Source: Oscheius tipulae
Taxonomy: Eukaryota; Nematoda; Chromadorea; Rhabditida; Rhabditidae
Length of the DNA stretch: 64,000 nucleotides
Assembly: GCA_037178975.1 (NCBI GenBank)
Contig: JASJZH010000004.1
Location: 3,038,001 to 3,102,000, forward strand
Direction: 5' to 3'
Under the pieces are notes generated by a model. The model was not told the DNA's origin and ran no database searches. It worked only from the letters and a program-made list of their open reading frames with translations. Positions 34,174-44,651 of this stretch are shown one piece after another. A program made the translations under genes and the position numbers. Position 1 is the stretch's first letter. Every line of letters starts with the position of its first letter.

Positions 34174-35223
34174 CTAGTTTCTACCATATTTGAGCTTGAA
34201 GTTCTTCTCGAGATCTTCGGTCCAGCCAATGACGACCGGATCCCTGGTGGCGAGAGAACAGTAGAGGGCGATAGCGACGACGGCCTGCACGAATTGGGCT
34301 TCCTTCTGGATAGTGGAGGCTCTCTGCTCGCGCAGCTGAACAAAAGTATCGAGCAGGCTGTGTGACTTGGCGAGGGTGAAGATCCTGTAGAGCGTGTAGT
34401 CGGTGAGGACGACAGTTCCCGTGCGTCCGATTCCGGCCATGCAGTGAAGCACATAGGGTAAGTCCTTGGCCACGGTGTCCGCCTCGAACATCTTCTTGAT
34501 GCATCGCAGGACATGCTTGGCCGTGTCGGCGATCCCTCCCTCGTCGGTAAAGGCAGTCGAATGGACGAGTCGCGTGATGTGCGATTCGGCACAGCCCTCC
34601 TGCAGAATCTCCAAGACGTAGACGCCGAGACGGTCCCGATCCTCCATGTCCTTCTTCTTGAGGAGGATAGAGAATCGGCCGAAGATCCTCGTCTCGCCTT
34701 CGTTCTGCGGCCAGTACTGGACAGACTTGCACAGGTTCACGATGACCGGCGCCCGCTCCTGCACGACCATTCTCCAGAAGTCGATTATCGTGTTGTCCAT
34801 CGGAGCCTGCGTCATGATGTAGGTGCGGTCATGGTCTGGCAGACTGATCCGGTTGGCGTGGATGTAGTCCGTCTCCTGCGGCTGCTCCTTGTCCAGCCTT
34901 ATCCGCGTCTCCTCTAGACAGACCACGTCCTGGTAGCGGTTTTTATCCTGGTTCTGCTCCCAGGAAGGAGCTGGACGACTAGGCGGGCGCTGCGTCCTCA
35001 GCTGATGCTGGAAGAGGTTGCCAAGTCCGTCGATTCCCAAGTCCTTGGCCCACTTGACGAAGACGTGTGCTTGTTCCAGAGCCCCCGGGCTAAAGTTGTT
35101 CCCGCGCCTGGTAGCTAGCTTCTTCTGCGTCGGCTGTCTATTCGGCTCGTCTTCCTCCACGGTAGCGTTGTTGTTGTTCCTCGGGCGACGGGTCGTCTTC
35201 TTCTGTTTGCGGTCGGCAGCCAT
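34174..35223 (-). CDS. Intronless classical protein tyrosine phosphatase
   Basis: A single-exon, 349-residue cytosolic PTP with a basic low-complexity N-terminus (MAADRKQKKTTRRPRNNNNA). Family motifs in order are KNRYQDV, DYIHANRI, YIMTQAP, FWRMVVQE and the P-loop HCMAGIGRTG. The catalytic Cys, Arg and adjacent Gly residues are present. The WPD loop is altered to F-T-D: the acid Asp is kept but Trp and Pro are replaced. The Q-loop keeps a Gln (KEAQFVQ). All motifs needed for catalysis therefore seem present. Unlike its neighbours it has no intron and looks more GC-rich, which suggests an origin by retroposition. Intronless PTPs are common in nematode sperm-expressed sets; expression here is unknown. 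Confidence 0.88.
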   Translation of the reverse strand: MAADRKQKKTTRRPRNNNNATVEEDEPNRQPTQKKLATRRGNNFSPGALEQAHVFVKWAKDLGIDGLGNLFQHQLRTQRPPSRPAPSWEQNQDKNRYQDVVCLEETRIRLDKEQPQETDYIHANRISLPDHDRTYIMTQAPMDNTIIDFWRMVVQERAPVIVNLCKSVQYWPQNEGETRIFGRFSILLKKKDMEDRDRLGVYVLEILQEGCAESHITRLVHSTAFTDEGGIADTAKHVLRCIKKMFEADTVAKDLPYVLHCMAGIGRTGTVVLTDYTLYRIFTLAKSHSLLDTFVQLREQRASTIQKEAQFVQAVVAIALYCSLATRDPVVIGWTEDLEKNFKLKYGRN

Positions 35224-35389
35224 CCTACCGTCGTGTAGTTGAGCAGCAGACTGACTTGCCTCCGGTTTCCTGCTAATAGCCTTGGCATGTCGAGGCCAAG
35301 AAGCTCACACTTGACAAGTTGAGGATAAGACTGTTGAGCACGAATTCAAACTGCCTGATAGAAGAAAGTGGATCCGTTTCAGCAATCCC

Positions 35390-36824
35390 ATGCTAATTAA
35401 GAATCTCCTCGACATACTGTTGATTACATTTTACATTCCAAAGTTGTACCTGCATTATTTACCAAATTCGCGTTCATATTGTGAACTTCTGTGGGAAGAG
35501 ACTGCATTTTTCGAAGTTTCAGCGGCTTCCTATAATCGAGAAAATCCATCTAACAGATACGGAGGATGCAGTTCCTCTCTGTGGACTGAATCAAAGAACT
35601 GTGGATTGGTTCTCTCCCTCAAATTACCCCTGCAATCTTTTCACCGCTCCCTCACGGTTTCCTCCCTCTGATAACCATTTGTCTTCACTTGAGTTAGTTG
35701 CCTATGGCGACAGACTGCTGCCTATAATGGCGCACTGCTCTCCTTTCGAAGACTATGAATACATCATCTTTGGAAACGGTAGGTTAGAAGTATCGGTTAT
35801 AGATCGATATTTCATTGTGGCAGCAGATCTAATCGATGTTTCAGATCGTTGTTTCATCGTGGCAGCAGATGTGTTCTACTTTGTTCTCTGGCTACCTACC
35901 CTGTTTCGAGCCGACCCTTCCTGCCTCAAGCTCTATCTCGCCGCTGTGACAGTCCCGATTCTGCCACTCATTCCTCTTCGGGCTCTAAAAACGGCACACA
36001 CCTTCCTCGATCCATCCAATGTAGAAGACTGGTGTGTTCTGTTCCATGCCTATAAAACATTTTTAGCGGGATCTATTGTTGGTATCTCCGAGTCGAGTAC
36101 ACTCTTCACTACTGGCTGTCCTATGCTTACTTGTCATGTACTGTGATCTATCTGACCCTTGTAATCAAACGTAAATCGACAGTCTTCCCCATGGAACGCG
36201 TCCATCTAAAGGTCTTTCTCGGTCTCCTGGTTGAGGCGTTGGCTCGAGCTGTTCTGACAGAGTTCTTTGATCAATACCTTTGGTTCTTGCCGTCTGTTTA
36301 CCACGTCTGGATCCAAACCTTCTTGACTCTCTTCTGGCTTCTGCTAATGTGGATCGTAGGTGTTCATCCCGACAGAAATTTAGAAGTTTCAGCTTCCCTG
36401 TCGAGCAATGAACCGACCAAAAGAAGGGAAAGGAGGCTGGTCCCTTGCCTGGTTACAACTCTATCTGGTCATCCCATTTCTTCTGAATCTCTACCAATGC
36501 AGTAAGAACTTCATCCCATCGTATCAGCTTTCAGTTTTCCAACTGGCCATCCTCTTCCCACGACACAGTATTGTCGGATATGAGAGCACGCCCGAAGAAC
36601 AAGCTACCTACTGGTATTCGGTAGAGTCGTACATATCTCACAAGTTCTCGTTCACTCCTATGGGAATTATTGGCCCTGCCGTGCTACTCCCACCAATTCG
36701 AGCTGTCTATTGGAAGAGAAAGCCGCAGATAGCGAATGGAATCGAGCCTTCGAAGACACTTTACGAGCCCGAGCCTGGAAAAGAAGAAAAAGAGAAGAGC
36801 GAGCCTACACAGCAGGCGGAATGA
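35390..36824 (+). CDS. Unrecognised polytopic membrane protein
   Basis: Five in-phase exons can be joined. MLIKNLLDILLITFYIPKLY runs to the end of exon 1, then an intron at 35472-35522. A soluble Cys-containing segment (QRTVDWFSPSNYPCNLF) and a 66-bp intron (35779-35844) follow, then hydrophobic segments (FIVAADVFYFVLWLPTLF, YLAAVTVPILPLIPLRAL). Further introns lie at 36032-36066 (35 bp) and 36356-36392. More membrane segments follow (LSYAYLSCTVIYLTLVI, IQTFLTLFWLLLMWI, WLQLYLVIPFLLNLYQ, MGIIGPAVLLPPI). The charged tail includes PGKEEKEKSEPTQQAE. A 33-bp GT-AG stretch near 36,504-36,536 may be another in-frame intron. About seven membrane spans are plausible. I do not recognise the family. 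An acceptor-like CCGTTTCAG lies 7 bases before the ATG. Confidence 0.6.
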
Positions 36825-37414
36825 ACTGCGTCTTGTTGTTTTTCTTTGAGTGGTTCTAGCTAAACAAAAAGTCAAGTTGGTCTCCTCGAGAGCTCGGTCA
36901 ACTGTACCAACAACTACGAGTGCTTCACGCGACTGGCTTATCCACAGCTTTTCCGCTTATTCCGAATACTTAGGTCTCATTTCCTCATTGTAGTTTCAGA
37001 CCTCTCCTAGTGCATCTCGTTCTTTTCGTGGTCCGCAACAAATGGCGCGTTGATCAATGAAGTTTTGACTATTGGCTCTCGATTAGCATTCGAAGCGGCG
37101 AACTATCCAATGCTCACGTATTGAACAAAAAAGTATCGGAAGTCACGTAGTCGAAAACAGCCTTATCACTCGGAACATAAGTTTAAAAGTCGCGCATCGG
37201 TTGCAGTCTGTTGATTAGATAGCACGGTCACCTCGTTCTCTTTCTCCCTCTTTATCCCCAACTGTGTCATTTTCCTCATCCTCATCCCCTAATCGAGGCA
37301 TTCTGTCTCTCAACAATGTACCGCTTCGATTATCTGCGTCAGCTTTCTCTCCCTCGAAAGGTTTCATTCCACCCAAACTGTGTTTCCCTGTAAACATTTG
37401 CTTTCCAGCTATCA
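36825..37414. other. Intergenic upstream of SELENBP1
   Basis: About 590 bp with no supported gene. The right end carries the acceptor-like TTGCTTTCCAG ending at 37408, six bases before the downstream ATG. No promoter element can be named. Confidence 0.4.
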
Positions 37415-39158
37415 ATGCCCTGTCACGGTCCCTGTGGTCCCGGCTATGCTTCGCCCGAAGACGCCATCAAAGGCCCGAAAGAAACTGTTCTCTTCGTAAC
37501 TTGTCCTCATGCCAATGGTGGTCACGATATGGTCGCAGCTGTGGATGTGGATCCAGCGAGCAACACTTTCTGTGAGGTTAGATTTCATTAAACAGTAGGA
37601 CAGAACAGTTTACAGATAATCTCCCGAGTCGACTTTCCTCACAAGGATGACGAGGTCCATCATTCCGGTTGGAACGCCTGCTCATCTTGCTACGACAAGC
37701 CGTCTTCCAAGAGGTTTCTTCCTGTCTATTGAACTCATTCAATTGTTCAGGACCCATATGATCTTCCCTTGTCTGAACTCGAGTCGTATCTATATCGTCA
37801 ATGTCGAGGACAAAAACAACATTTTTCTCTACAAGGTCCGTTCTCTCTAATCCATTTGAAGCAGAGGAATTGAAGACAATCGAGCCCGAAGAACTGCAGA
37901 AGTTCAACATCACTTTTCCTCATACTAGTCACTGTCTAGCTGACGGTATTATGATTAGCACCTTGGGCGACGGGGAGAATAAAATGCGAGGAGACTTTCT
38001 TCTTCTGGATGGCAAAACCTTCGAACCAACGGGAGTCTGGCCAGTCGGGGACCCCAAAATTCCCTTCAACTACGATTTTTGGTATCAACCGAGACGGGAT
38101 GTCATGATCTCCACAGAGTGGGGATCTCCAGATGTTATCAAGAAGGGATTCAATCCTGGTCATGTGGCTGAAGGTAGAGAGACTCTTCGTACCCAAAATT
38201 AGTACATTTAGGCCTGTACGGACGGTCAGTTCACGTCTTCAAGTGGTCGACCAGGGAGCGCATTCAAACGATTGAGCTCGAAGGCGATGCTGGCCTAATT
38301 CCACTCGAGGTCAGGTTCAAGCATGAGCCAACGTCGAGCGAGGCTCTTTGTGGAACAGCTCTGGGCAGTTCCATCTGGCTGTTCAAACCCGAGAACGAAG
38401 TATGTTGTTTGTCAGATTGTACGGATCTGTTTAAGAATAGCTCCAAGTACATGGCTAAATGTCTCGTCTCGATCCCTCCGAAACACGTGAGTCGCGGATT
38501 AGGCAGAACACGAGAGTGTTTTCAGGTAGAGGGATGGATTCTTCCAGTGATGCCGTCTCTCATCACAGACATTCTCATTTCAATGGACGATCGATATCTG
38601 TTCATCAGGTATACTACACCCTTGTTGATAATGATCTTCTCCCAGCAATTGGTTCCACGGAGACATCCGAATGTACGACATAGCTGTTCCCGAGGAAATC
38701 CGTCTTGTTGGACAGATCTTCCTGGGAGGTCTAATCCACAAAGAGACAGAGGTAAAGGTGACCCAAGACGAGGAACTGACGGTCGGTGGTTGGCATGGTG
38801 GCCTAATCCGATGATTGTAGAGACAGCCATCGGCAAGATACGTGAAGGGAAAGCGGATTGAGGGAGGCCCTCAGATGCTACAGATGAGTCTCGATGGTAA
38901 GAGACTCTACGTGACCAACTCTCTATACCGGGTCTGGGACAAACAGTTCTATCCCGCTCTGGACAAGTCAGTTTGAAGTATGTCGGAAAATGAACCGCAT
39001 TCAGAGGAGGAGTGATCCTGCAAGTGGATGTGTCAGAGGATGGAATGACTCTGAACGAGAACTTCTTGGTCGATTTCAGTGCAGTCAAAGGTGGACCCTA
39101 CCTCGGACACGAGATGAGATACCCGGGAGGTGACTGCACCTCCGATATCTGGATCTGA
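37415..39158 (+). CDS. SELENBP1: Selenium-binding protein / methanethiol oxidase
   Basis: Cytosolic SELENBP1-family enzyme that oxidises methanethiol to hydrogen sulfide, formaldehyde and hydrogen peroxide (known for the human and bacterial members). The start [20 protein letters not shown] is typical. Next come [12 protein letters not shown], the conserved [20 protein letters not shown], and [20 protein letters not shown]. The chain continues with [38 protein letters not shown] and [17 protein letters not shown]. It then has [20 protein letters not shown] and [18 protein letters not shown] at TGA 39156-39158. The conserved His residues and the C-S-S-C are intact. Length is near the usual 470 residues. 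Introns are about 35-45 bp. No damage was seen. Confidence 0.93.
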
Positions 39159-40548
39159 ACTGTTTATTGGACGACCGTTCCTATTGTATAACACTGTGTT
39201 CAATCATAAAAAGACCAACTATCTTCGTGCATCTGCCTCTGCCATTCTGATGAAAGTATACGTTCCGGAATGCACTGGATCGCTCAAGTAATCACCACAA
39301 AGACGTAGAAAAACGACAATATAAGAAATGCTTCGAGAGACCGTGTGAAAATGATGGGTCTGCCTGACCATGAGTTACGTGAAGCGACACAGCCGTGTGG
39401 TTAGTCTCGATCAATTAGACCTCCTGTTTTGGGCTCTCTCGTGCTCGGTTTAGCTCATTGATAGAGTGCGTTTTTCCAGATAGAGAAGGTTCATCAGCTG
39501 TACTATTGCACGGAAACTGGCATTCATTTAGCGTTTTGGAATCGTGCCTACAGTGGAATGAGTTATCAGTGAGAGAGCGCGCCTGAATCAGACTGACAGA
39601 GCGTGCTATCCTCGTCTAATATTTTTTAAGGTATTGTTTCCTTTAGAATTCCCGAACCCTGCTCCCATATCCTATGCCGTTTATTGGGCTTCCCCGTCGT
39701 CGCGAGGGCCGTTTTGCAAGATTTTCAGACCAATATTGAGGTCGTTTTACCATAGAAAAAGTCTCACAGTGATCTCCTGATTTACTTAGATCAAATTCTA
39801 TTAGATACAGACTTCTTTCTGTGTTTGTTACAGTCGTAACAGTCTGTTTTCCTCGGTTTCCGTCAGTCAAGTCCACTGCCAGATATCGATTTTCGACCGG
39901 GACCCGCACGCACACGACTCTCCACTAGTCGGCAGCCGCTCCACCTCAACCTCCACCTCTGCTTCATTCTTCGTTTGTTCCAGACTAAATATTCTTCAAG
40001 GCTATTCAGATCCTATTCTATCTGATTTCTAGAGAGAATTGACAAGAAACAGTTTTGACTCGGCTCGCTCTGAGCTAGCATCAGCGCGTCCCGGCCTCTC
40101 TATCATCACAACACCTATCCCTAGCCAAACAACTACATTTCCCTATCACATCAGATCTCTCCTCCTCCTTTCCTATTTCTCAGTTCCGTAGTGAAGTCTT
40201 GGATAAATCCAGTAGTTAGACAGTTTGGTCGAAGCCACGTGCCGTTCCCGGCCGATTAGTGCTCCTGTCAATACGGTCCTCCGGAGCCAGAGCCAGCAGC
40301 TTGACTCATCTGAGATCATGTCAAAAAAGGAGAAATCGATCCAAAAGATTATCTGAATGCAATATCTCACTAGCTTTCACGACACCAGTATCTGCCCCAC
40401 ACATTTTTACTCCAGAAACCTTCCCCCTTTCCATAATCAGAAGATAGTTAAGATTTCCTTTTTGTCTCTTTTACGATCAGACGACTGACTCACTTCCAGC
40501 TCTCATTCTTTGCGACTGCATTCTGTTTACCATCTAATCATGTTCCAG
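39159..40548. other. 1.4-kb intergenic upstream of the BEN-repeat gene
   Basis: No supported reading frame. The right end has CTAATCATGTTCCAG directly before the chosen ATG. The region probably holds the promoter and perhaps a 5'UTR intron of the downstream gene. Confidence 0.4.
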
Positions 40549-43314
40549 ATGGCTGAAGAGGAAGAGATAATCACCGAGGACTCGTACGATGGCGAGCCGA
40601 ACGAGGAGACTGTTGACTATGTGGAAGGGGGAGAGAATGGTTTGATAGTTTCTGATGTATGATGAGAGTCGCGTTCAGATGAAAAGGAGGATGAGGCAGA
40701 TGAGACACTAGAGGACGAAGAGGACAAGCACTCTGGAACCAATGGTCTGGAGTTTGGAGAAATGGAAGAAGATGATGATATAGAAAATAGGGAGGAAGAA
40801 GAGGTCGAAGACGACGTGGAAGAAGAACAGGAGGTGAAAGAAGAAAGTGAGGAGGAACAAAGTGAGAATGATGAGGATGAGGAGCAAGAGGACGAGGAGA
40901 TGGAAGAGGAGCCAGTCGCCTCAACTTCCGGCCAACAGGATGAATTTGAGCCTGTGAAGGGGGACGAAGAGGAAGAATTGGAGGATGAGGAGAATGAGGA
41001 TGAAGTTGAGAAGCAAGAAGAAGACGACGAAGAGGAAGTGAAAGATGAACAGAAAGAAGAACAGGTTACCGAGGAGGAAGAGGAACCTCCATCAGAAGTG
41101 ACCTATCGAAGATCTACTCCTCAACCAAGACCTGGTCTCTGTAAGTTTCAGCCCTAGACTACCTCGAACAGCCTTTAGGGAAGCCAGAAAAAGAGCCTGC
41201 TGTTGTTCTGCAAGATGTCCTGGAAAACATGATGGACGAGTTCGCTTTGGACGTTGTGAGGATCAACAGACGGTATACTGTAAGATTATCTGATTCGACT
41301 TTGTAATGATCAATCTCTAGGAAATCCGAAAGTTCCTGATCACCTACTTCGGGACCAAGGATGACGGTTCAATAAGCAATGCTTTCGACAATCACGCCCA
41401 TATCATCCGGAACGAGATTCCGGAGACGTTCTTCCGAAGAAGGAGAGCTCCGAGCGAAGAGAGAAGCTCCTTTGAGGAAGCAGTCAGCAGAATGAAGACC
41501 AGGTATTCGGATAGCTTTCTTTGCTCTTAGACGAATGGTTCAGAAACTCGTCTCGGGAAGAGAGCACCCTCAGTGACATCTCCGAGATCCCACAACGAGA
41601 TCGACGAGCTGAACAGACTGAGAGGGAGAAAAGAAGTGCTCCTGAACGAGTCGGAAAAGTCAAATATCTGAACTATCCCTCGTTCATCCAAAAATCCGAA
41701 GAGGAGAGGATCTTCAAGACATGTGGAAATATTGCCTCGACCTATGCTCAGCGAATGGCCAAGATCCTCTTTGCAAAGACCATCCATCTCTACTTCAAGG
41801 TTTTTCGCTTTCCGCTGCTGAACAGAAAGAATTACAGGATCAAGAGCGAGGCAAAAGAGAATGGCTCCACGAGGCAGTTGATTACCGATTCCCGACGCCA
41901 GACAAGTACAGCCATGCCACGAAATGGAAGAACTGCTCGAACGCGATCAACAAAAATATGCGAGACTTTCAGAAGGACAAGAAGGAGAAGGTCATCAAAG
42001 AGTGTAGGAGAGATCTTGTAACTAAAAAGAGTTCCTTTTTCAGTGAGGTACGTATACTTGACGAAGGAACAGGAAGCCCAATGCTACGAGAGAGCTGGGG
42101 GCGATGCTGTCAAATACGGAGAGTATGTCAGTCTGATTCTCTTCGAAGGCAGCTGGGACAAGTTCTTCAAGGAGCAGGATCAGAAGCGGAAGGACTGGAT
42201 GCGAGAGTGTGTTGATAAAAGGTATCCGATTAATGACAAGGACAGGAGAGACCATCGTTGGAAGATTGTCGCGGTATTCTAAGAAATAATAATAATCAGT
42301 TCAATGACTTCTAGGCTGGTTGCAATAGAAACAGAACAAAAGTGGTCGGAGCTGACGGAAAGGAGAATCCGTTCCCCTACTTCCCTCAAGAATTGGAAGA
42401 AAAGTGTTTCAAGGACAGCAACGGAACTCCAGCCGTCTACGCGGAGCTGATGGCAAAACATCTCTTCCCACAGACCCAACATCTCATGTTCAAGGTTCTA
42501 ATTCATGTTTTTCAATCAGACAGAAGACATTCCAGGAACAAGAACTCGGAAAGCGTCATTGGCTTCATCACCACGTGGATCAGAGGTTCCCCACTCCTCA
42601 CAAACTCGAACAGGCAGCCAAATGGAAGTCAATCACCCAGGCCATCAACAAGAACAAGACCGAGGGTAAGGCTAATAGCTCATCTAGTTACTCTCTTTCA
42701 GGACCCACATCGTCGAGTGCTCCAGCCACCCCAGTAGAGAAGCATGTTCAGAAGGTCGAGAGGAAGGAGATAGCGAAGACAAGACGGAGTGAAGTGATTG
42801 CCAGAGATTCGGAAGAAGACTACGGAGAGCCGGAGAACAAGAGACCTCGAAGGGCGATCAAGGAGAGCATGAAGATGCAAGAGGCCCAGGCTGACTCACC
42901 CCCGAATCCGAAGAAACCGACGAAGAATGGATTGAAGTCTGTCAAGTGTGAGTATCCGTTACTGTCAAAGAAATGAATCCCAATTCAGTCGAAGCCTATA
43001 CTCGATACCCGTACGTCTCTCAGGAGAAGGAGTTCGAGATCTTTGAGAACTGTAAAAACAATGCTCAGGCCTTTGCGAAAGCACTAGGAAAAGAGCTTTT
43101 CGCATCGACTATCGGTCTCTACTACAAGGAACAGCATCCAGAGCGAAGAGCTTGGATGAGAGAGATAGTCGACTTTCGATTCCCGTCTGCCAATGCTGCC
43201 GAATTGAAACAAAAGTGGAAGGTATCTTGTTTCTATTCTCACGAGAACTTTCGATTCCAGAACTGTTGCGCCAGTATCAACCAGAACCGATTCCTGCTGA
43301 TTCCTCAACGATGA
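40549..43314 (+). CDS. Acidic protein with four tandem BEN-like domains
   Basis: The N-terminal ~190 residues are extremely acidic (long Glu/Asp runs) with Ser/Gly breaks, then TYRRSTPQPRPGL. A helical region follows (DVVRINRRYTEIRKFLITYF). Then come four homologous units of about 85 residues near 41,664-41,970, 42,043-42,270, 42,360-42,665 and 42,985-43,310. Each has a Tyr/Pro start, an L-F core (MAKILFAKTIHLYFK, LILFEGSWDKFFK, MAKHLFPQTQHLMFK, LGKELFASTIGLYYK), then W-x-x-x-x-V-D-x-R-(F/Y)-P, and usually W-K-x-x-x-x-x-I-N-x-N. The pattern L-F ... W ... F-P ... W ... I-N resembles the DNA-binding BEN domain; that match is my inference. Basic patches (KRPRRAIKE) suggest a nuclear protein. A start nine bases upstream (40540) is also in frame. 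Confidence 0.65.
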
Positions 43315-43371
43315 CCACGTCTTTCCTTCAATGCTCATTTAGCTTTACTTTGATATATTGTCCTTCTGGGT

Positions 43372-44599
43372 TCATTTCAATGAACGGAAGAAAAGAATTA
43401 AAGGAGCGGGTGTCCATAAGAAGGTCTTCGAGGAGGAGGAGGAAGTCTTCTCGGTCAGAGCTGGCCCATTCCAATTGACATCCGCAAATCCGTATTTCAC
43501 ACAGCCATGGCTCTTCAACTTTTTGAGAGAGAAAAAGGAAAAAACTCACTCCTTTGACGTATCCGAGCTGACAGACGCATCTGAATCCCTTGCCTTCAAT
43601 CACATTGAGACATTCTTCGTGCTGTCCACACAATTCTTCCTTGGCACAGACGTTCTCGTGGACACATTGGGCGATGTCGGGACGGAAAAAGAGTCCATTT
43701 CCACACGGACAGCTGACGTTCCACTTGTTCTGTCTCATCGACAGCAGGTCGTCGTTTAGTTTGGACTGTAGATAGCAGAGATGCGGATTCAGACAGACGT
43801 TTCTCTGACACTCGGATTTGGTGAACTGAAGACTGCTCGTGTCGACATCAAGACAGCACGGATCCGGGCAGAAACTCCGCTTGGCACAGGAAAACGGCTC
43901 TCCGCTCAGATCGTCGAGGTAGTCTGGATGACTGTGATAGAACTTGGCTGGCCAGTCGACTCTATTCAGAAGGGTGTAGTCACAGAAGGGAATTCGCTCG
44001 AAGACTTGGATCTCCCTCAGAGTGAGCCAACAGAGCAATTGACTGGATGACACTTCGAGAGAGACGGCGTTGTCGTTAACGATCTGTTCCATCCGTTCTC
44101 GTCGCAGCTCCGTCTCGTCGTGAGATCCATCCTCGCCAGTCAACCATGGATGGGCTGTTCTCAGATAGGACGAAATGTAGTTGAGACACGTCTCCAGTCC
44201 AATCGAGCAGTTGACGGCTAGATTCGAGTGCAAATCCACTTGCGAGGGCCATACGTGTTGGTATCTGAAGTTGTCTTTGTCTCAGAATTATCTATGTCTC
44301 ACCCCATCTTCGCTTCCATTGGCAAAAGTTCTTTGAAAATGCGGAAATATACAGCCAGAGTGCCAATTTTGTGCCGGATTTCGTCGAATCGTCCCTGACT
44401 GTGGAAACGGGCCAAATCTCTGCAATTCACTATGTTCTATCGAGGAATAGCTTTCAACTCACTCAGATTCGTATCTTTTGAGCAGAGCGTCGTCGAACAG
44501 ACCAGATTTGTCTTCGATATCGTCGTCCGGTAGCGCCACGGACAGTTGAACGGAGACGAGAAGAAGCAGAAGCGGACGATAACATCGCGAAGACGACAT
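43372..44599 (-). CDS. Secreted Cys-rich protein with EGF-like domain, unrecognised family
   Basis: The start MSSSRCYRPLLLLLVSVQLS is a signal peptide; mature residues PDDDIEDKSGLFDDALLKRY follow. The middle region (HSNLAVNCSIGLETCLNYIS, SSSQLLCWLTLREIQVFERI) precedes a dense Cys region with YHSHPDYLDDLSGEPFSC, FCPDPCCLDVD and CQRNVCLNPHLCYL. Next are a CPCGNGLFF segment and an EGF-like module, CAKEELCGQHEECLNV to RCVCQLGYVKG. After a last intron of about 31 bp, the C-terminus is LKSHGCVKYGFADVNWNG, then Ser-rich and mildly hydrophobic (TFLWTPAPLILFFRSLK). This could be a lipid-anchor signal or simply a tail. TGA is at 43372. The first ATG overlaps a possible LIM-gene ATG on the other strand. 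Confidence 0.68.
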
Positions 44600-44651
44600 G
44601 CTAACTGAATTCTCTGATTGCAATTATAATCTGGAGCGTTTAGAAAACTCG

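Noticed and set aside
33921-34917. Long frames overlapping the PTP gene in other frames and on the other strand
   Set aside because: They are shadows of the GC-rich PTP coding sequence; the PTP frame carries all the catalytic motifs.
39360-39480. Possible tRNA-like segment in the gap after SELENBP1
   Set aside because: No cloverleaf with a proper T-loop GTTCRA motif and acceptor stem could be drawn.
40571-40924. Minus-strand Pro/Leu/His-rich frame of 117 codons
   Set aside because: It is the antisense of the Glu/Asp-rich exon of the BEN-repeat gene, where GAG/GAA codons rarely produce antisense stops.
42404-42976. Single long frame as a stand-alone gene
   Set aside because: It is part of BEN-like repeat 3 and the following linker, with intron sequence included; it belongs to the larger gene.
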